Part shown: positions 1 to 15,328 of the stretch, in pieces
Layout: every line of letters starts with the position of its first letter
How positions within the stretch are numbered: position 1 is the stretch's first letter
DNA from: Mansonella perstans
Taxonomy: Eukaryota > Nematoda > Chromadorea > Rhabditida > Onchocercidae
Direction: 5' to 3'
Length of the DNA stretch: 64,000 nt
Assembly: GCA_037074765.1 (NCBI GenBank)
Contig: JBAMDO010000572.1
Span: forward strand, 600,501-664,500
Notes under the pieces: model-generated
What the model was told of the DNA's origin: nothing
The model's input: the letters and a program-made list of their open reading frames with translations, nothing else
Databases searched by the model: none
Made by a program: the position numbers and the translations under genes

Positions 1-2200
1 GTGTTGTTTAAACCCCCCGTGCAGTGGTTTAAGTTAAGATGTCAAGATAAGCGGGACATTATTTCCTGTTTACTAGAGTATGTAAATAATAGTCATCATT
101 TGCAATATAAAGAAGTTACTAACACCAAACCATTTTCAATTACGATATTCAGAAGAAACAAGTGGGAAATTACTTGGTGGAAGCTGCAAGCGTTTGCACA
201 GAATCCGAGAAATTGATTTTGTGAACAAGCTGGAAGTTTAAAAGTGAAACGAAAGATAGTGTACAACACTGCTGATCTGGAACTGATGTGTTCTCATCAG
301 TTAGTGCAAATAACGGACGGAGACTTTTGAACCTGAAATTTCACAGTTTCCTTCAATTTATGACTTTGCTTATATCTATTTATAATATTATATTTAAAAA
401 AGACAACAAAAATATATTCACCTATCATTATGAATGCCAAAACTTGGTTCACAGTCCGTAGACAATAAAAGAACCGTTCGAACAAGACCTTGTCGTTCCG
501 ATAATATCTCTCTGCAATCACCATTTTCCTAAAAATTTAACATGCGATTGTATACATTTCGAGATTTATACTTATTTTTTTGTACTCATCCCATCTTTAG
601 AGAAAACAGTACTGCTCTTCTCTTCTTCTCTTGACACTGCTTGATCGCCCCATTTATTTCGAACAATTCCTTAGAGAAAAAAATTTCGAAGATGAAGCTG
701 CGCTACGCCAATAACACGGAAATACTAAAAATCCACGATGCCAAGGAGTTCGCTAATCAATTGAAAAGTAAAGCTGCCGAAAGCATGACTAACCATACGT
801 GCCCAAATTTGATATCCCCTAGCAAGACCAATGATTATAACATCAATCACACGTTTCCGATCATTTACTGAAATGCTTCGTCACAAGAAAAAAGAATAGG
901 TAATTTTACATCTTATTAAAATTTAAAAACCATAATCAGCGATAGGTGAAATAAATGCATAACATACTATTTGAACATTTTTGAATATTGACCCATTCAA
1001 CCCGCTCCGGAATAGTTTGTGGATTTGTTGACTGTGGAATAATATCATGAACAAGTTCGGCCACAGAACTCATCAGCGATGCCTCTCTGAAGACGTACGA
1101 TGAGATGCTAACTTAGAGAAATCAAAAAGCTTATGGCTGACTCTGACCAGTTTCGAAACAATTCTTTCGTATTTGAATATAATGCACAAAAAAAGTTTCG
1201 AGAATTCAATCTCTTTATCAATAATTTTGCTTTCGAAAACTTTGAACCTGAATACAACTGCTGTAACTTACGGTACACATTGCGGTTTCACGCATAGTCC
1301 CTTTGGCTGATGTAAAAAAGGCTCCTCTTGAGATGTAGAGCATGGAAAGGAAGTGGCATATGGAACCACCGGTTTTATATTTCCTTTATGTGTGGAAGGC
1401 AATACTGGATGTGGTGATTTTGCACTTCCCTGTTCGCACTGATCTTGAAGACAATCATAACGAGGTTGTGGTTGTACCTGTAGAAGTAGTCACCTTTGAA
1501 AAAAAAATTATTTCTGAGCTATTTCCCTATTATTGAGAAAAAGTATCACAGATCGTATAAATACTTCGTCCTTTCTACCAAAAACTTTTTTCACCACCTC
1601 GTAACAGCTTGTTGAGCAATACCAAAATGAAGGAAATGCAGAAATTCATGGTATAAATATATTTCGCATTACCGGAAGAATTTATGAAAGTGCGATGTAG
1701 TAATAGAGATAAGGCAAACCTGCTGTTCCTGGAGATATCGACAAGGTTGTTTACGAGATGTACGTGGTAGTGGAACCGATGTAGACATCTAGAATAGCTA
1801 TTAAATTAATATTGGTGTTTGCGTAATGAATGGCTAATTATTCGGCGCACGATTTCGAAAAATAAGAACGGAAACAAAGCTCACACAAAGGTAAGTGAAA
1901 AGTAATAACTACAAAAATTCCGTAATATGTCAGTGACTTACTCCAAAGCGAATTAAATCAGTTATGCATAAATAATGAAGAATAATTATCTTATTAATAA
2001 TTACTCTAAATTTCGCGAATTTATAATAAAAGGAACACGTCCTTAAAGAAAAGTGATTGCGTAACAGGAAATAAGGACGAAGGACGAGTAATCTAACTGA
2101 ATCAATACTTGTTTCAACAAGCGACATTTTCTTAGTAGCGAAATATCTACTAAATATCCCACATCTCAAGTACAAAATTATGTGATGGAAAAATGGGCTC
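1..2200. other. Left flank with decayed coding-like fragments
   Basis: No complete gene is recognisable. Several short stretches are less AT-rich than their surroundings and read like protein for 30 to 75 residues before stops break them: about 1-215 (+), 640-870 (+), 1110-1300 (+), 1342-1480 (+, readable in two frames) and 1640-1780 (+). They could be remnants of a pseudogene or transposon, or exons of a gene whose other parts lie outside the window. I could not assign them to a family. Confidence 0.3.
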
Positions 2201-5012
2201 TTTTAACATTTCATGCTACATCATTCCTGTCGTGAAAGTTGTTTATTAAAATTGACATAGTAATGAGTACAGACAAATAATAAAGACTGAGTCGTTCACT
2301 TAGATCATTGGTAATTCGATCAGTTCAGGAGAACTCGGGGGAAAGACGATCGGAAATCTGGAGATAACGATAAAAAATGGTCATTGTGACTGACTCCGTT
2401 TCTTTTATAGTTATAAACAATAGATTAAATGCTTCAACAAAGATCACATGTTGGCAGAAGCTTAAACAAAGAATTATATTACAATAGGTGTCTGCTATAT
2501 ATCTGGACATGGTGGCTTGGAGTCTGGTAATTAAACTACAGAAACTCAAATTCTTACAAATTTACTGCGCAACAAGAAATTGGCAACAATTTCATGTAAT
2601 ATTCTTTTCAGTATAACTTAAATCAAAATATTTGTACAAAATGTTACTTCAATTTTTTTCAAAATAATTTCTTTGTCAATAATTAGAAAAGCTGATACAT
2701 GACACTGGAGAGCTAATTTTCAATAACAGTTTAAAAATTAAAAACTCTGAAATTCAATGCACACTATCTAATTATTTGTAAAATAAAACTTGGTTGCAAA
2801 AATGTTACAGCAAGAATCGTTATGAATGTAGCATTGATTCCATGAACTTGTTCAAAATCGCTCTTAAGAAATGAAGTCAACTTACCTGGATCATCTCCAC
2901 GTTCATCAGCGCATCATATCTACCACATTTAGATGCTAAATATGATATAAGTAGATCTTAAAGTGTATGATGATAATGCTTGAATACTGGATATCTCACA
3001 GAACTTGGAATTCCGGTGAATTTCAACAGTTTATCAAAATAATCTAATATGAAATTCATTGTGTTACTTCTAATAACTTTTTCATTTCCTATGTTCCTTG
3101 GCTATATGATATTTTATCGAAATGAATCTCGATAAAGCAATTAAGTTCAAAAATAATATATAAATGTGAGCGATTAATTAGAAAGGCTGTTAAAAAAAAA
3201 AAAAACTTGCCGTAACAAACGTAAAATATTTCAACTGTGTAACTGTGAGCACTTATGAAAAAGTTAACCAATAACAAACACCAACTAAATGAAACGAAAT
3301 CAATAAATACTCGATGTATTCACCGACAATTTTCATTACAAATTAAGTTTTGAAGTTAATTAATGAATTAATGCAATTAAGTTGAAGTCACGTTAACGTT
3401 AATTAATAATTAAAGCAATTTTATTTCCTGATTATAACTTAATTGCCTAACTAATTTACTCATTGATCTGATTTATAGTATGATTAACGCTCGTAAGTAA
3501 AATATACTAATTGTAGTCTAAACTTCACAAAGTGCTGATTCACCAAGCATTGACTTACTTTTTGATTTGTAATGCAATTTACATCAAGTATTAGGTACAA
3601 ATTAATCAGTAGCTCAATGAGTTGCACGTATAAGCCGCTTCCAGTAACCCGTTCCACCGGGAAATTTCCTGGAAGCATTCATAACAATCCAAATAACATC
3701 GACCAATCAATGATTTGATCAGCAGCTGTTTACCAGGTAGCATTGGCTAGCTGCCAGCAACATTGATTTGCAGTGCCTAGTGCATCTTGTAATGGTTCTT
3801 GCATTAGCGGCCGCGCATGTGTTGTGGCCTTATTATTGCTTTCATGCATTAAAGGTGCCAAGAAATAACATTGTCCATCGATAGATTTCTCTGGTGTGGG
3901 GGAAGTGAGGTCTGGGGATCCCCGGGAGTTACGGAATTTGATGATTACATATTGGAAGCTTAATTGAATATTTCTCTTAAATTTTTATTGAACTTAGTTT
4001 TAATTGGCAAATATTAATTCTTTTGTTGTTCTCTTTGCATATATGTTAAACTTACAGGTTAAATGAATAGATGAGCAAATATTAAGATGTGAAATTTTCT
4101 CTGATTGTTAATGAATTTATTTTATTCATAAATCATAATTTAAATAGTTTTTAAAATTTCACTTAATTTAATTTAATGACTGTTATTGGCAATATCTGAT
4201 GTAAATAAAGTAGTCCCCTGCTCGCTTGTTACCCAATCTTTGGAACCTTTCTTAGTGATGAAATGAGTGATGTTATTGGATGAATAGTTAGTTAGTTTAC
4301 ATATCCAGTACTGCTTGTTGCAAGAAACAATAAGTTAAAATTTCGTTAAAATTTCAGTATCAATAAGATGCAGATGAAAGAAATTATTTTTTAATTTATG
4401 TAAATTAATTCAGATATATTTTTTAAATATATGATTTATTTATCTTCCAGATTTTACTTTTCGGGTCCGCTTGCTGTGTGTCGTTTGGCTATTCTTGCTG
4501 GTGATTATCAATTCTGCTTGTGGTAGTTTAAGAACTATTCACCTCAAAAAGGTGAAGTAAATGCACTCTTCTATTTCTCTTTGTTTATCGGGCTCTTTTT
4601 TCGATTAGAGTGAGTTTATCTCTACGTAACATTACATCTGGTATCTACTTGAAGTTCTCGAAAATGCATTTCTATGTTTTTACATATATTTCACATAGCG
4701 AAAAATGAGCCAATCATATTAGATTTCGCCGCATGAAATCTAAGAAAAATCAGTATAATATAGTATAATAATTAAAAATTCTGTCGACTCGCTGTCTAGG
4801 TTCTTAACTTGTATTATTAAAATATGATGGTCTAAGTGGTGTTAATCTGCCAGTGATATAATAACTCTATTGAAGTTTTGAAAGTAGCTTTGAAGTTGAA
4901 AATGCTAAAGTTGAAAAATTCGATTGCATTTTAAAATGGTTGGAAACTGAGACATATATTTCAGATCTAAATTAGCTGCATCGATTATCATTTTTTTCAT
5001 CACACCGTTAAT
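2200..5012. other. Intergenic region upstream of the PP1 gene
   Basis: No supportable exon. Sequence from 2200 to 3480 is plain AT-rich DNA. A relatively GC-rich block at about 3600-3950 may belong to the PP1 promoter. A spliced-leader-type acceptor (ATATTTCAG) ends at 4964, 48 bases before the PP1 start codon. Confidence 0.5.
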
Positions 5013-7387
<2,375 letters not shown>

Positions 7388-9512
7388 TTAGTGCTGGTTG
7401 CAGACGTTGTTTTAATACTTCACTCTCTGCTGTATTGGAGTGCACAGGAAAACTAGAGGACTTTCTATGAAGCATTTTGAAATTTATTGGATGTATTTAT
7501 ATTTCGAACAGTTTTCGATAAACTTTTGATTTAAATTTGGCGTTTCTTTCACTCACTGTATTGGGACTTGAAAAAGTTGCGACTATGAATTTAGGCTTTT
7601 TCTTTCTAAATATGATTTTTATGAAAATTTATATATATTTGCATATGTACTCTATACACTATTGATTCATTTTTAACTCAAGAATTATTCATACAAGAAT
7701 TTCTAAGCATATAACTGCTGTTGCCACTGACTTAACAGTTTGTTATTGGATTTGGAATTTATTCAGTGACAGTTTTACTGAAAATCACATAGATTTTTGT
7801 ATTTCATTTGTATTATCATAACTAAACATGAGCAAGTTTCCCAAAAGAATCAGTGAACTATCTTAATAATTCTTATATTCAATTTTTTTTGCTGCAACGC
7901 GAAACGTTTGGGGCTTCACTTTGACGGTCAGTTCTTTTTTCAAGAAATATACATTGTCTTTGCTTTCTTTTATACTTGTTCCGCGTGATTTTCTGATAAT
8001 ATATGTCAATTTTTCTTGTACTTCGATTGACGACTTATTTTTCATATAATTTTATAGTATATATGTATAGCCTATATATTTGTAAATTTCAGACCAAAAG
8101 TCAGAACTTTTCACACATTTTCTTCATTTCATCAAAGAAGGCCGTTTCAGAATTTTTTCTTTTAATAGAAGGAAATGTGAATATGCGATTGGTATTGTTT
8201 TAGTAATATATAATTATTTCTGCAACTGGTACTTTTTCTTTTTTTTCTGTATTTCAGGTATTGTTTTACAAGAACTGTTTTAGGTCTAGAAATTTTGTTC
8301 TGATGTGATAATTGTTTCTTTTTTATAATACACTTCACGTGACACATATATTGACATATAAATCCTATTTTTTATTGCAGCTATTAGATACGCGCAAAAA
8401 AAGATTTACATACATGATTTATGGTATTTAAGTATTGCATTATGGTGAATTGAATGATGCAATTTGCAAGTTTACCCTTCGCTTACATTTTTGTGCCTAA
8501 ATGATGGCATTTGATCTTTTAGCATTTAGTAAAGAAATGAGCGTTTCAGAAACCAGTCCTCTCCACTACTCTTAATAGTAGGAATGCATCACTGCTTTAT
8601 TGGATCTTCAATTTTCCAATAGCCCGATTTTTATTTGAATTAAGCAATAGCTAAATTGTCTTGAGGCATTTAAGAATTTTTGCAGTTTAATGGTCCTGCC
8701 AACAGATTTTCAACAGGTGGGAATTTGCTCTGATTGTCAATTTACGATACATTAAGTAGAAAAATATGAGCTTCTATAAAATTGAAAGAATGAGCGTCTG
8801 AAAAAATTTGGAGAAACTGCGAAATAGTTGCGATACTTCGATATTTTAATGCTGGAGATACTGTGATGGGTAATTTTTCCAGGTATTGTTGATACTGTGG
8901 CTAAAAGCTTGTTGGAATATTTTCATTAAGTTCGTGTAAAATACGATTTTTACAAAGACCAATTCTTGGAATTTGATTTTTTAGATCTAAGCTTGATGTA
9001 TTGATTATGACTTTAACAGTGTTAAATCTAAGCAAATAATGGAGTGTACAAACATTTCTTTCAGATTTGAAAAGTGGTATAACATGTTGTTTTGTACTTT
9101 AAAATGTTTTCACAATGAAATAGCAATAATGATTGTTTATTTGAAGGGATATATCACAATTAGTTATCCATTCGTTAAATTTTTTCGCATAATGCACACA
9201 ATTCATGTTCGCTTATACGCATAAGTCTTGTGATATGTCTTCGGTTTTTTATAAACGATTTTCTGCAATTATCATAAATTTACGTTAGTGACTGCATAAT
9301 TCAAATTTTTTTTGTTTTCAAATTTCTTAATTCAACTTCAAACTGATAGGTGTGCACATATGCACGAAATTGTTTGAGATTGTTCAATCCTTATCATAAC
9401 TTTCTGAATTCTCTTCCTACTCTTAAGAACCCTTGTAGGAAACAATTGAGACAAGTAAAAAAAAAACTATTGAATTTACGAAAAAAGCAGATATCCAACA
9501 AAAGGAAATTCA
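7388..9512. other. Convergent intergenic region
   Basis: The 3' side of the PP1 gene, then about 2 kb of AT-rich DNA before the end of the minus-strand polyproline gene. The short open frames here have no conserved features and nothing else is supportable. Confidence 0.5.
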
Positions 9513-9743
9513 TCAAATTTTTAAATAATAGTCAACTTTTTTGGTATCGCTTGTTTTTTTAGTTGGTGGTGGTGGTGGTGGTGGTGGTGGTGGAGGTGGC
9601 GGTGGAGGAGGAGGTGGCGCTACCACCTCCTGCTTCTTTCCACCTCCAAAGTAATCATCATCGATATCGATATCAAGTTCTGCTGGTCTTGTACCAAGAC
9701 CACCTGTTGCTTCAACAGGTACGAATGCACTTTTATCAGCCAT
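9513..9743 (-). CDS. Small acidic protein with an 18-proline run, unrecognised
   Basis: A single-exon reading frame of 76 codons. The start chosen is the ATG at 9743: a splice-acceptor-like TTTTATAG lies only a few bases upstream on the minus strand, suggesting trans-splicing, whereas the earlier in-frame ATG at 9794 lies before that site. The protein has an ordinary N-terminus (MADKSAFVPVEATGG), an acidic patch (DIDIDDDYFGGG, residues about 41-52 from the upstream ATG), a run of 18 prolines and a lysine-rich end (TKKTSDTKKVDYYLKI). No signal peptide or membrane segment is visible. The proline run could bind SH3, WW or EVH1 domains or profilin, but this is inference. I do not recognise the family. 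The upstream splice signal and mixed proline codons support a real gene. Confidence 0.6.
   Translation of the reverse strand: MADKSAFVPVEATGGLGTRPAELDIDIDDDYFGGGKKQEVVAPPPPPPPPPPPPPPPPPPTKKTSDTKKVDYYLKI
9564..9617 (+). repeat. GGN trinucleotide tract coding for the polyproline run
   Basis: Eighteen TGG, AGG or CGG triplets in a row on the plus strand, read as CCA, CCT and CCG proline codons on the minus strand. The tract is mostly pure TGG with interruptions towards its right end, so copy number is probably variable between strains. Confidence 0.9.
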
Positions 9744-11452
9744 TTTAGCTATAAAATTTCTTTGAATTAATAAAATGGAAGGAAAGAGATACATTTAATT
9801 TTATTTACAAAATTAATGAAAAGTAATAGTGAAATCGAATACGGTTTACAATTCTCACTTCAAATTCGTAAAAAATGGAAACATGTATCACGTACGACCG
9901 CACGTGATGGTAAGTGTAAACAACTTTGACGTCTACTACTTAAATGCTCTTTTGTAAGGAATGTACAGAAAGGAAGAGAGAAGAAGAGAGCAATAACGCC
10001 TTCTTTTGATAAAGAGATTGATTAAAATGTAACAATCTGTTTCTTATCTCTGCAAATCCTTTATAATTTTAATTGCTATGCATTTTTTAATAGCTATGCA
10101 AATTTTACCCTTCCAAAAAAAAAAAAAAAAAAAAAACATCCCGGAAATTTTCATTTAAAAATAATTTGAAAGTTAAATTTGAGCAAAAAAAAAGAATGAA
10201 AAAAAAAATCAAAACAAATAAATATGGACCAAAACAAATAAATATGGGACCTATATAACTCTCTTTATATAAGAGTCTTCTGAATTTCGTTGTTCATTTC
10301 TATTTTGCATTTTTTTTTTGAGACGCATGAAATTCAAATATTTCAAGTCTGTTGCATCTTAATAGAACTGATGAATTTGTCAACTTTAGTTATAGAAAAG
10401 CTGAGAAAAGGGAGGTAAGTTTTCAAATTGTTATAGATTTTTCAAAGATGTACTAATTGATTGTCTAATTATGCTTTAGTAGGATTATTCAGTTCAGTAT
10501 TTTCATCATGAATCTATTAGTTGTGCAGAAATCAACATTTGTTTCGCTCCTACATTCATGTGATATTCATCAGCTGTTAATGGAAGAAAAAAAAATCTCA
10601 AGAGGTCAAAAAACTGAATCGAACGACATATATTCAGTATGAAAAAATTTGCTGTCTTAACCCTTTACAGCTCAGTGAACTGACAACAATCTTTTTTCAA
10701 TAATGATGTAGCAATTTAAGATAGTGGTCTAGGTATCCAGTAAACTAACTTATGATCTATAGCTGCCAAAATTTTTTTTTATTGTAAAAGCTAATGATTT
10801 AAAAAAAATTAAAACCAGGTTATGTTCGACAGTTTAAACTAGATCAGTAAGATATTTGTACATATATCCCTAAAGCATTTATATTCGGAATAAAACAATG
10901 ATCAGGAAATAGAGAAATTAGAAGTCTGCAATCTTCTAAATGAATAAGCCATTTAACGTTCCGCAGCTAAATAATATAATAGTAATCAAATTGAAGAGCT
11001 GTATTTCAAAATGCGTAATCAAATTGAAGAGCTGTATTTTCAAACAATTCAAGTAAGATATGAAATCCAATATTATATTACAGAGATTTACCAAAATAAT
11101 AAACAATAAATATTCAGATCAGATCAAATCTCCATTTCAAAATCTATTTTGATAATCAAACGAAATATTTTACTGAAGCAAGATTTTGTAAAACCAATAT
11201 AACACAAATACAGTTAAAAGTGTTTTATTTAAGTTTGCATTAAATACAATACTTTTTATTAACCTCCCTATATTTTAACATTGAAATCTCATTCATATTT
11301 ACTATTTTTAGAAACAAAATTAAACTGGTTTTGCTAATAAATTTTTTAACATTCAAATATCCCATCTTTGCGAATGTATTGTATTTAATGCAAATTTAAA
11401 TGTAACACTTCTTATCAACCTCCCTAACATATTTTAACATTACAATGAAATC
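9744..11452. other. Intergenic region with short repeats
   Basis: No exon is supportable. It holds a homopolymer A run near 10118-10138, a 33-base tandem duplication at 10982-11044 and a pair of related segments at about 11215-11470 (listed separately). Confidence 0.5.
10982..11044. repeat. Tandem duplication, 33-bp unit, two copies
   Basis: The segment starting GTAATCAAATTGAAGAGC occurs twice head to tail, at 10982-11014 and 11015-11044, differing only by one extra T and at the end of the second copy. Confidence 0.85.
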
Positions 11453-11470
11453 TCATTTATAACTTTTCAT
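11215..11470. repeat. Diverged direct repeat with an internal inverted repeat
   Basis: A segment containing CAACCTCCCTA followed by ATTTTAACATT and GAAATCTCATT occurs at about 11250-11300 (as TTAACCTCCCTA) and again at about 11412-11465. A stretch TGCATTAAATACAATAC near 11237 recurs as its reverse complement near 11377. This looks like an old palindromic element or a local duplication; no coding capacity is seen. Confidence 0.5.
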
Positions 11471-12620
11471 ATTCGAAATTGCATTTTGAGCTTCTTTCAA
11501 TTTCCATAAAATGTTCTGGAAATTCCTCACATAACATATATTAGTCAATATATCTCCTTTTCAAATTCAGTGACTGGAAGAAAGTAAGAATAAGCAGCTG
11601 ACTAACCTGTAAATCATCAAAATTGCAACAAAATGAAATCCTTTCTAGAATTGTTGAACCAGTCGGGATGGTATCTAAATGGATCTCGGCCACAGCCATT
11701 TCCTTTGCACCTTTATCAGTCTGAAACAAACACAAATGACATTTCGAACCTCTCCAAACAGCATTATGCAAAATACAAAAAATGATTGCTTTTGAAGTCA
11801 GCGTTTCTTTGTATAGCAAGTGTTGTGGGAAATGCTTGGATTAGAGTAAGAAATATTCCGCGTTATCTAGCCTAACATTCTGTCGGATATTTGCAACGTT
11901 CTTTGCACAGATAAATTAAATATGAAACTTTAAAACACTTCAGAAAATACCGCCTATTCTGTTTCATTGAAAAAGTTGAACTGAAAACAGAACGACAATG
12001 AGGCTTACTTTTCATCCTTAACATTATATCCCTCTACTTCATAAAAACAAAAAGGTACCTCAAAAGTTCTAGAAAGCTTCCAGGATACATCAACAACTCG
12101 CGGGGGCTCCCAACCAATTGTTGCCATACATTTTCGAATCGATTGTTCATTTTTCTAGAAGCCGGGTATTACAACACTATTGACATAATAAAGTAATATT
12201 GCAAGATTGTGTTGCCTTAAGCTATAGGATTATTCATACCCCGAATACAGCTACGAGAGCCTGCGAAAGGTCATTTTTTGGCAGTAATTCTTCAAGTGCC
12301 GCCACAGATAGGCCACGTCTAGCCGCCTCTACGAGCAATCCAGCAGCAGCATTCCAATAATCTTGACTGCAGACTGATTCCTCTACTGAAATATACTTTG
12401 CATTTTGAAAAAAAAGCAATTTACATCCAAATTTAATAAGCAAAAAAAGCTTACACTTCGAAGGACCGTCGTCAATCAACTTCTGACACAATTTTTCGCA
12501 AATATTTTTAAACTCATCAGGACTAGCTGCCGTGCCATATTTTTCAATAGATTGAAGTAGATGAACTGGAAAAGCAGCCATTTCAAGAACTAAAAATGAT
12601 TCCACGGCAAATGAAAAAAT
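11453..12620 (-). CDS. COMMD3: COMM domain-containing protein, COMMD3-like
   Basis: COMMD proteins form the Commander/CCC complex that works with retriever in endosomal recycling and also affects NF-kB signalling. Five minus-strand exons join in frame: 12620-12455 (with 5' UTR), 12385-12240, 12154-12059, 11720-11607 and 11515-11453. From the ATG at 12605 this gives 189 residues, close to the 195 of human COMMD3; the ATG at 12581 is an alternative start. The helical N-terminal domain (DYWNAAAGLLVEAARRG) is followed by the COMM domain, recognised by VVDVSWKL at its start and RISFCCNFDDLQNILWKLKEA at its end, the leucine-rich edge typical of the family. An acceptor at 12621 just before the start suggests trans-splicing. 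TIM16 lies about 1.2 kb upstream on the same strand, so co-transcription is possible. COMM membership is secure; the COMMD3 subtype rests on remembered sequence. Confidence 0.85.
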
Positions 12621-13814
12621 CTAAAAAATAAATTAAGTATGCGGAAATCACAAATCAAAATCTTTTCATTTTCTAACATGAATACTTCTAAATATTTTAA
12701 ATTACACTATTTGATCAGAGCCTATTGTAAAAGTCGAATAAAACAGGGCTTTAAAAAGGGACTTTTAATAGCTGATTGTTTAAATCTCTTTTGAGAAACG
12801 AGATATATTGCTACTCTCAACACAGACAGAAATAAATGCTGCTTTGATCGATGACGACTTACATATCTAGTAAAATCGAATGAAGCAAATCAAGGAAAAC
12901 GGTTTGGACGTTCTGCCTAAGATAATTCTACAGTAAAAACATTATCAAAACTTTACTAATAAACATGTAAAAAGCGAAATCACATAAATCAAACCGGAAC
13001 AAATGCAAATGAGCAAAATAAATGGCAAAGCCAACTTCTGAGCCTATGATATTTCGAAATTTACACTGTCAACATAAAATAGTAAGAAACACTTTCAATT
13101 TGTTTTTTAAAAGCAATTAGGTCACTATGCACCAAAATGCAACGATGGAATTAACATTTTAAAGTGTTCATTGCATTCAGTGTCTTTTTTCTCCATTTTC
13201 TCAGAATTTCCGAGGTAAGCATAACTCTAAGATTAAAGGCTCAGAAACTGAATTAAATAAAACAATTAACAATCCTATCGAAATCAAAGATTAAGAATAT
13301 TAGCTACGTAGAATGTCCAGAAAACCAGGTTATAACTAAAGCAAACGGAACCTGAGGTAACTGTGCACCGGAAAGAAACAATGGAATTAAAATTTAAAGT
13401 GTTTTTTGCACTTCATATTTTTTTTCCGTAAAAACTGAAGCATGCCAGCTTTTCTCAAAAAAGTTAGAACATATATTTTACTACTCTCACTGTCGGAAAT
13501 ACTGGTGATTAATTTCTCATAAATAAAGAAATAAATATCTCCTTTCATTCTCCGCCACTGCAAAACACTGAAATTAAATGTTTCAAGCCGGTTTAACTCT
13601 TTGTCGAAATATCGTCGAAACAAAGTCCATCCAAAACTTACTATCAAACAACAGCAAAAGCATTCTCAGAGAGAAATTTCCAAACAAAATAATATCACTG
13701 AATAAGCTTAAACGATTTTAACTATAACGATAAATATCTGACCAACAGGAAGATACCGAAATAAATCACCACACTTACTAAAAACTAATCAATATTCTTT
13801 AAACCAACTTACTA
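12621..13814. other. Intercistronic region between TIM16 and the COMMD3-like gene
   Basis: About 1.2 kb between two minus-strand genes. A roughly 45-base segment (ATGGAATTAA...TTTAAAGTGTT) appears twice, near 13145 and 13380, in diverged form. No exon is supportable. Confidence 0.45.
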
Positions 13815-15100
13815 TCAACTTTTTTCGTCCTTTTTCACTTCTTTTGCTTCCTGAATTGTTTCAGACCCGGTTTGTTTTTGCAATTCCTCATCTATCCGCT
13901 CTTTTGCACGGTACACCTGGAAAAAATGAGTATGAACAGTTGCTACAATAATTTCCTCAACTAAAAAGACTAAAGCATACAGTCAACATGACGAAATGCA
14001 CCTAGCTACAAGCCGTATGTGGAATACAAGACCATAATAATTTGCAACTGGCAAAACCATTAAAATTAAGAGACTTTTGCAGCAATCAATTCTCAAATAA
14101 ATTTCTGGAAAATAACTGAGCCAATACAAAAAATTAATACATACTTTAGATTGCAGATACAATGAACCTCCTTTAGTTTTGTCATTTATGGTAAATAAAT
14201 GCCTATAATTCTTTTCGACTTCTTCAGGCTTCAGTGGATCTTGCACATTTAGGATTTTCATCGCCTCCTGCAAATTTTCGTTCACCAAAAACATAAAAAC
14301 GAATTCAAATGAACGCATTTAAATTCAAACACAAGACGGTACCAAAAACAAAAATCCATCAAAACGCATTTAATCAAACAGCAAACCTGCAAAGATATTC
14401 CCAATCTTGCATTTGTTTGACTGGCCTCACGTGCTTCATTCCGACTCTGACCAGTTTGCTGAGCGCGATTGGCTGCTGCTTGCTGACTTGCTGAAATGTA
14501 ATACCGATAGTGCTAAATCTCAGTTGAAAAGCAAAAGAAAAGAATTTTTACATAAACTTTAAAAATTGAAATTAATGAAAGTCCGATGATTCCCATTCCA
14601 CTTAGTAATCTGGCAGACCACATAAAAAACACTACAATAATTCATTCTCCTTTCTTCACTCCATCTACACTTTCCGTCCTTCGTTCCACTTTTCTACGCC
14701 TCAATTTTCAGATTCGGAGCTATAAGTGATGAGAAGAGATTCAAGAATTCAGCTTCAATCATTGAATATTGATGGATAGTGCGTTAATTACCCGGAAGAA
14801 CTCGACTTATTTTCAATTTTTAAGGATAATAGTTTTTTAACTAAATGTCTAAGCTCTTATAGCGAATACCATTTCATGCTTGTAAAACATATCTAGGTAT
14901 GCTCATATGCAAATTGAAGTGCCTTAAATTATTATTTTCAAATAGATAATGACTATTCACGTCACTTCCATTTACTGTAATTTATTTTTAAAAGATAACC
15001 TCTAATTTCTTCCTGTACAGCTCGAGTAAAAGCTTTGCTCAAAGCTTCGCTAGTTGCAATCACGATTTTAATCGCATTTCTCCATACCATAACGTGTAAT
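13815..15100 (-). CDS. tim-16: TIM16/MAGMAS, import motor subunit PAM16
   Basis: J-like subunit of the presequence-translocase-associated motor on the matrix side of the TIM23 channel; it binds and restrains the J-protein PAM18/TIM14, which stimulates mtHsp70. Four exons join in frame: 15090-15000, 14490-14387, 14267-14145 and 13916-13815, giving 139 residues against 125 in human. The N-terminal hydrophobic segment ([20 protein letters not shown]) is typical, as is the degenerate J-like core: [20 protein letters not shown], then [20 protein letters not shown]. The HPD motif of true J-proteins is absent, as expected for PAM16. An acceptor at 15101, ten bases upstream of the ATG, suggests trans-splicing. 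The gene is head to head with mitoribosomal mL40 across about 0.55 kb. Confidence 0.95.
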
Positions 15101-15271
15101 CTAAAAAGAAAATTTAAATTGGATAAGAAATGGCTAAACTACCTAATTATGCCTGTGTAACACATCTAAAATAGACCTATCAAAATCTCATTCAATATTA
15201 CAATTCACGTCATCTTTACGGCTTTCCCTAACTGTTACAATTCACGTCATTTTTATTGTTTTTCCTAAGTC

Positions 15272-15285
15272 GTTTCACGTGAAAC
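15272..15285. promoter_or_regulatory. Palindromic E-box GTTTCACGTGAAAC
   Basis: A perfect 14-bp palindrome centred on CACGTG, the site of bHLH-zip factors. It lies between the two divergent mitochondrial genes. The binding role is inferred. Confidence 0.5.
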
Positions 15286-15328
15286 TTACCAATATCTACC
15301 ATACTGTTGACGAGAACAACTTTTTTTT

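Noticed and set aside
1..2200. Wolbachia DNA inserted in the worm chromosome
   Set aside because: Some fragments are less AT-rich and protein-like, but none could be recognised as a bacterial gene, so the claim is not supported by reading alone.
3805..3935. NotI-like GCGGCCGC and BamHI/SmaI-like GGATCCCCGGG strings suggesting cloning-vector contamination
   Set aside because: The matches are only 8 to 11 bases, 0.1 kb apart, and flanked by ordinary genomic sequence with no longer vector match seen.
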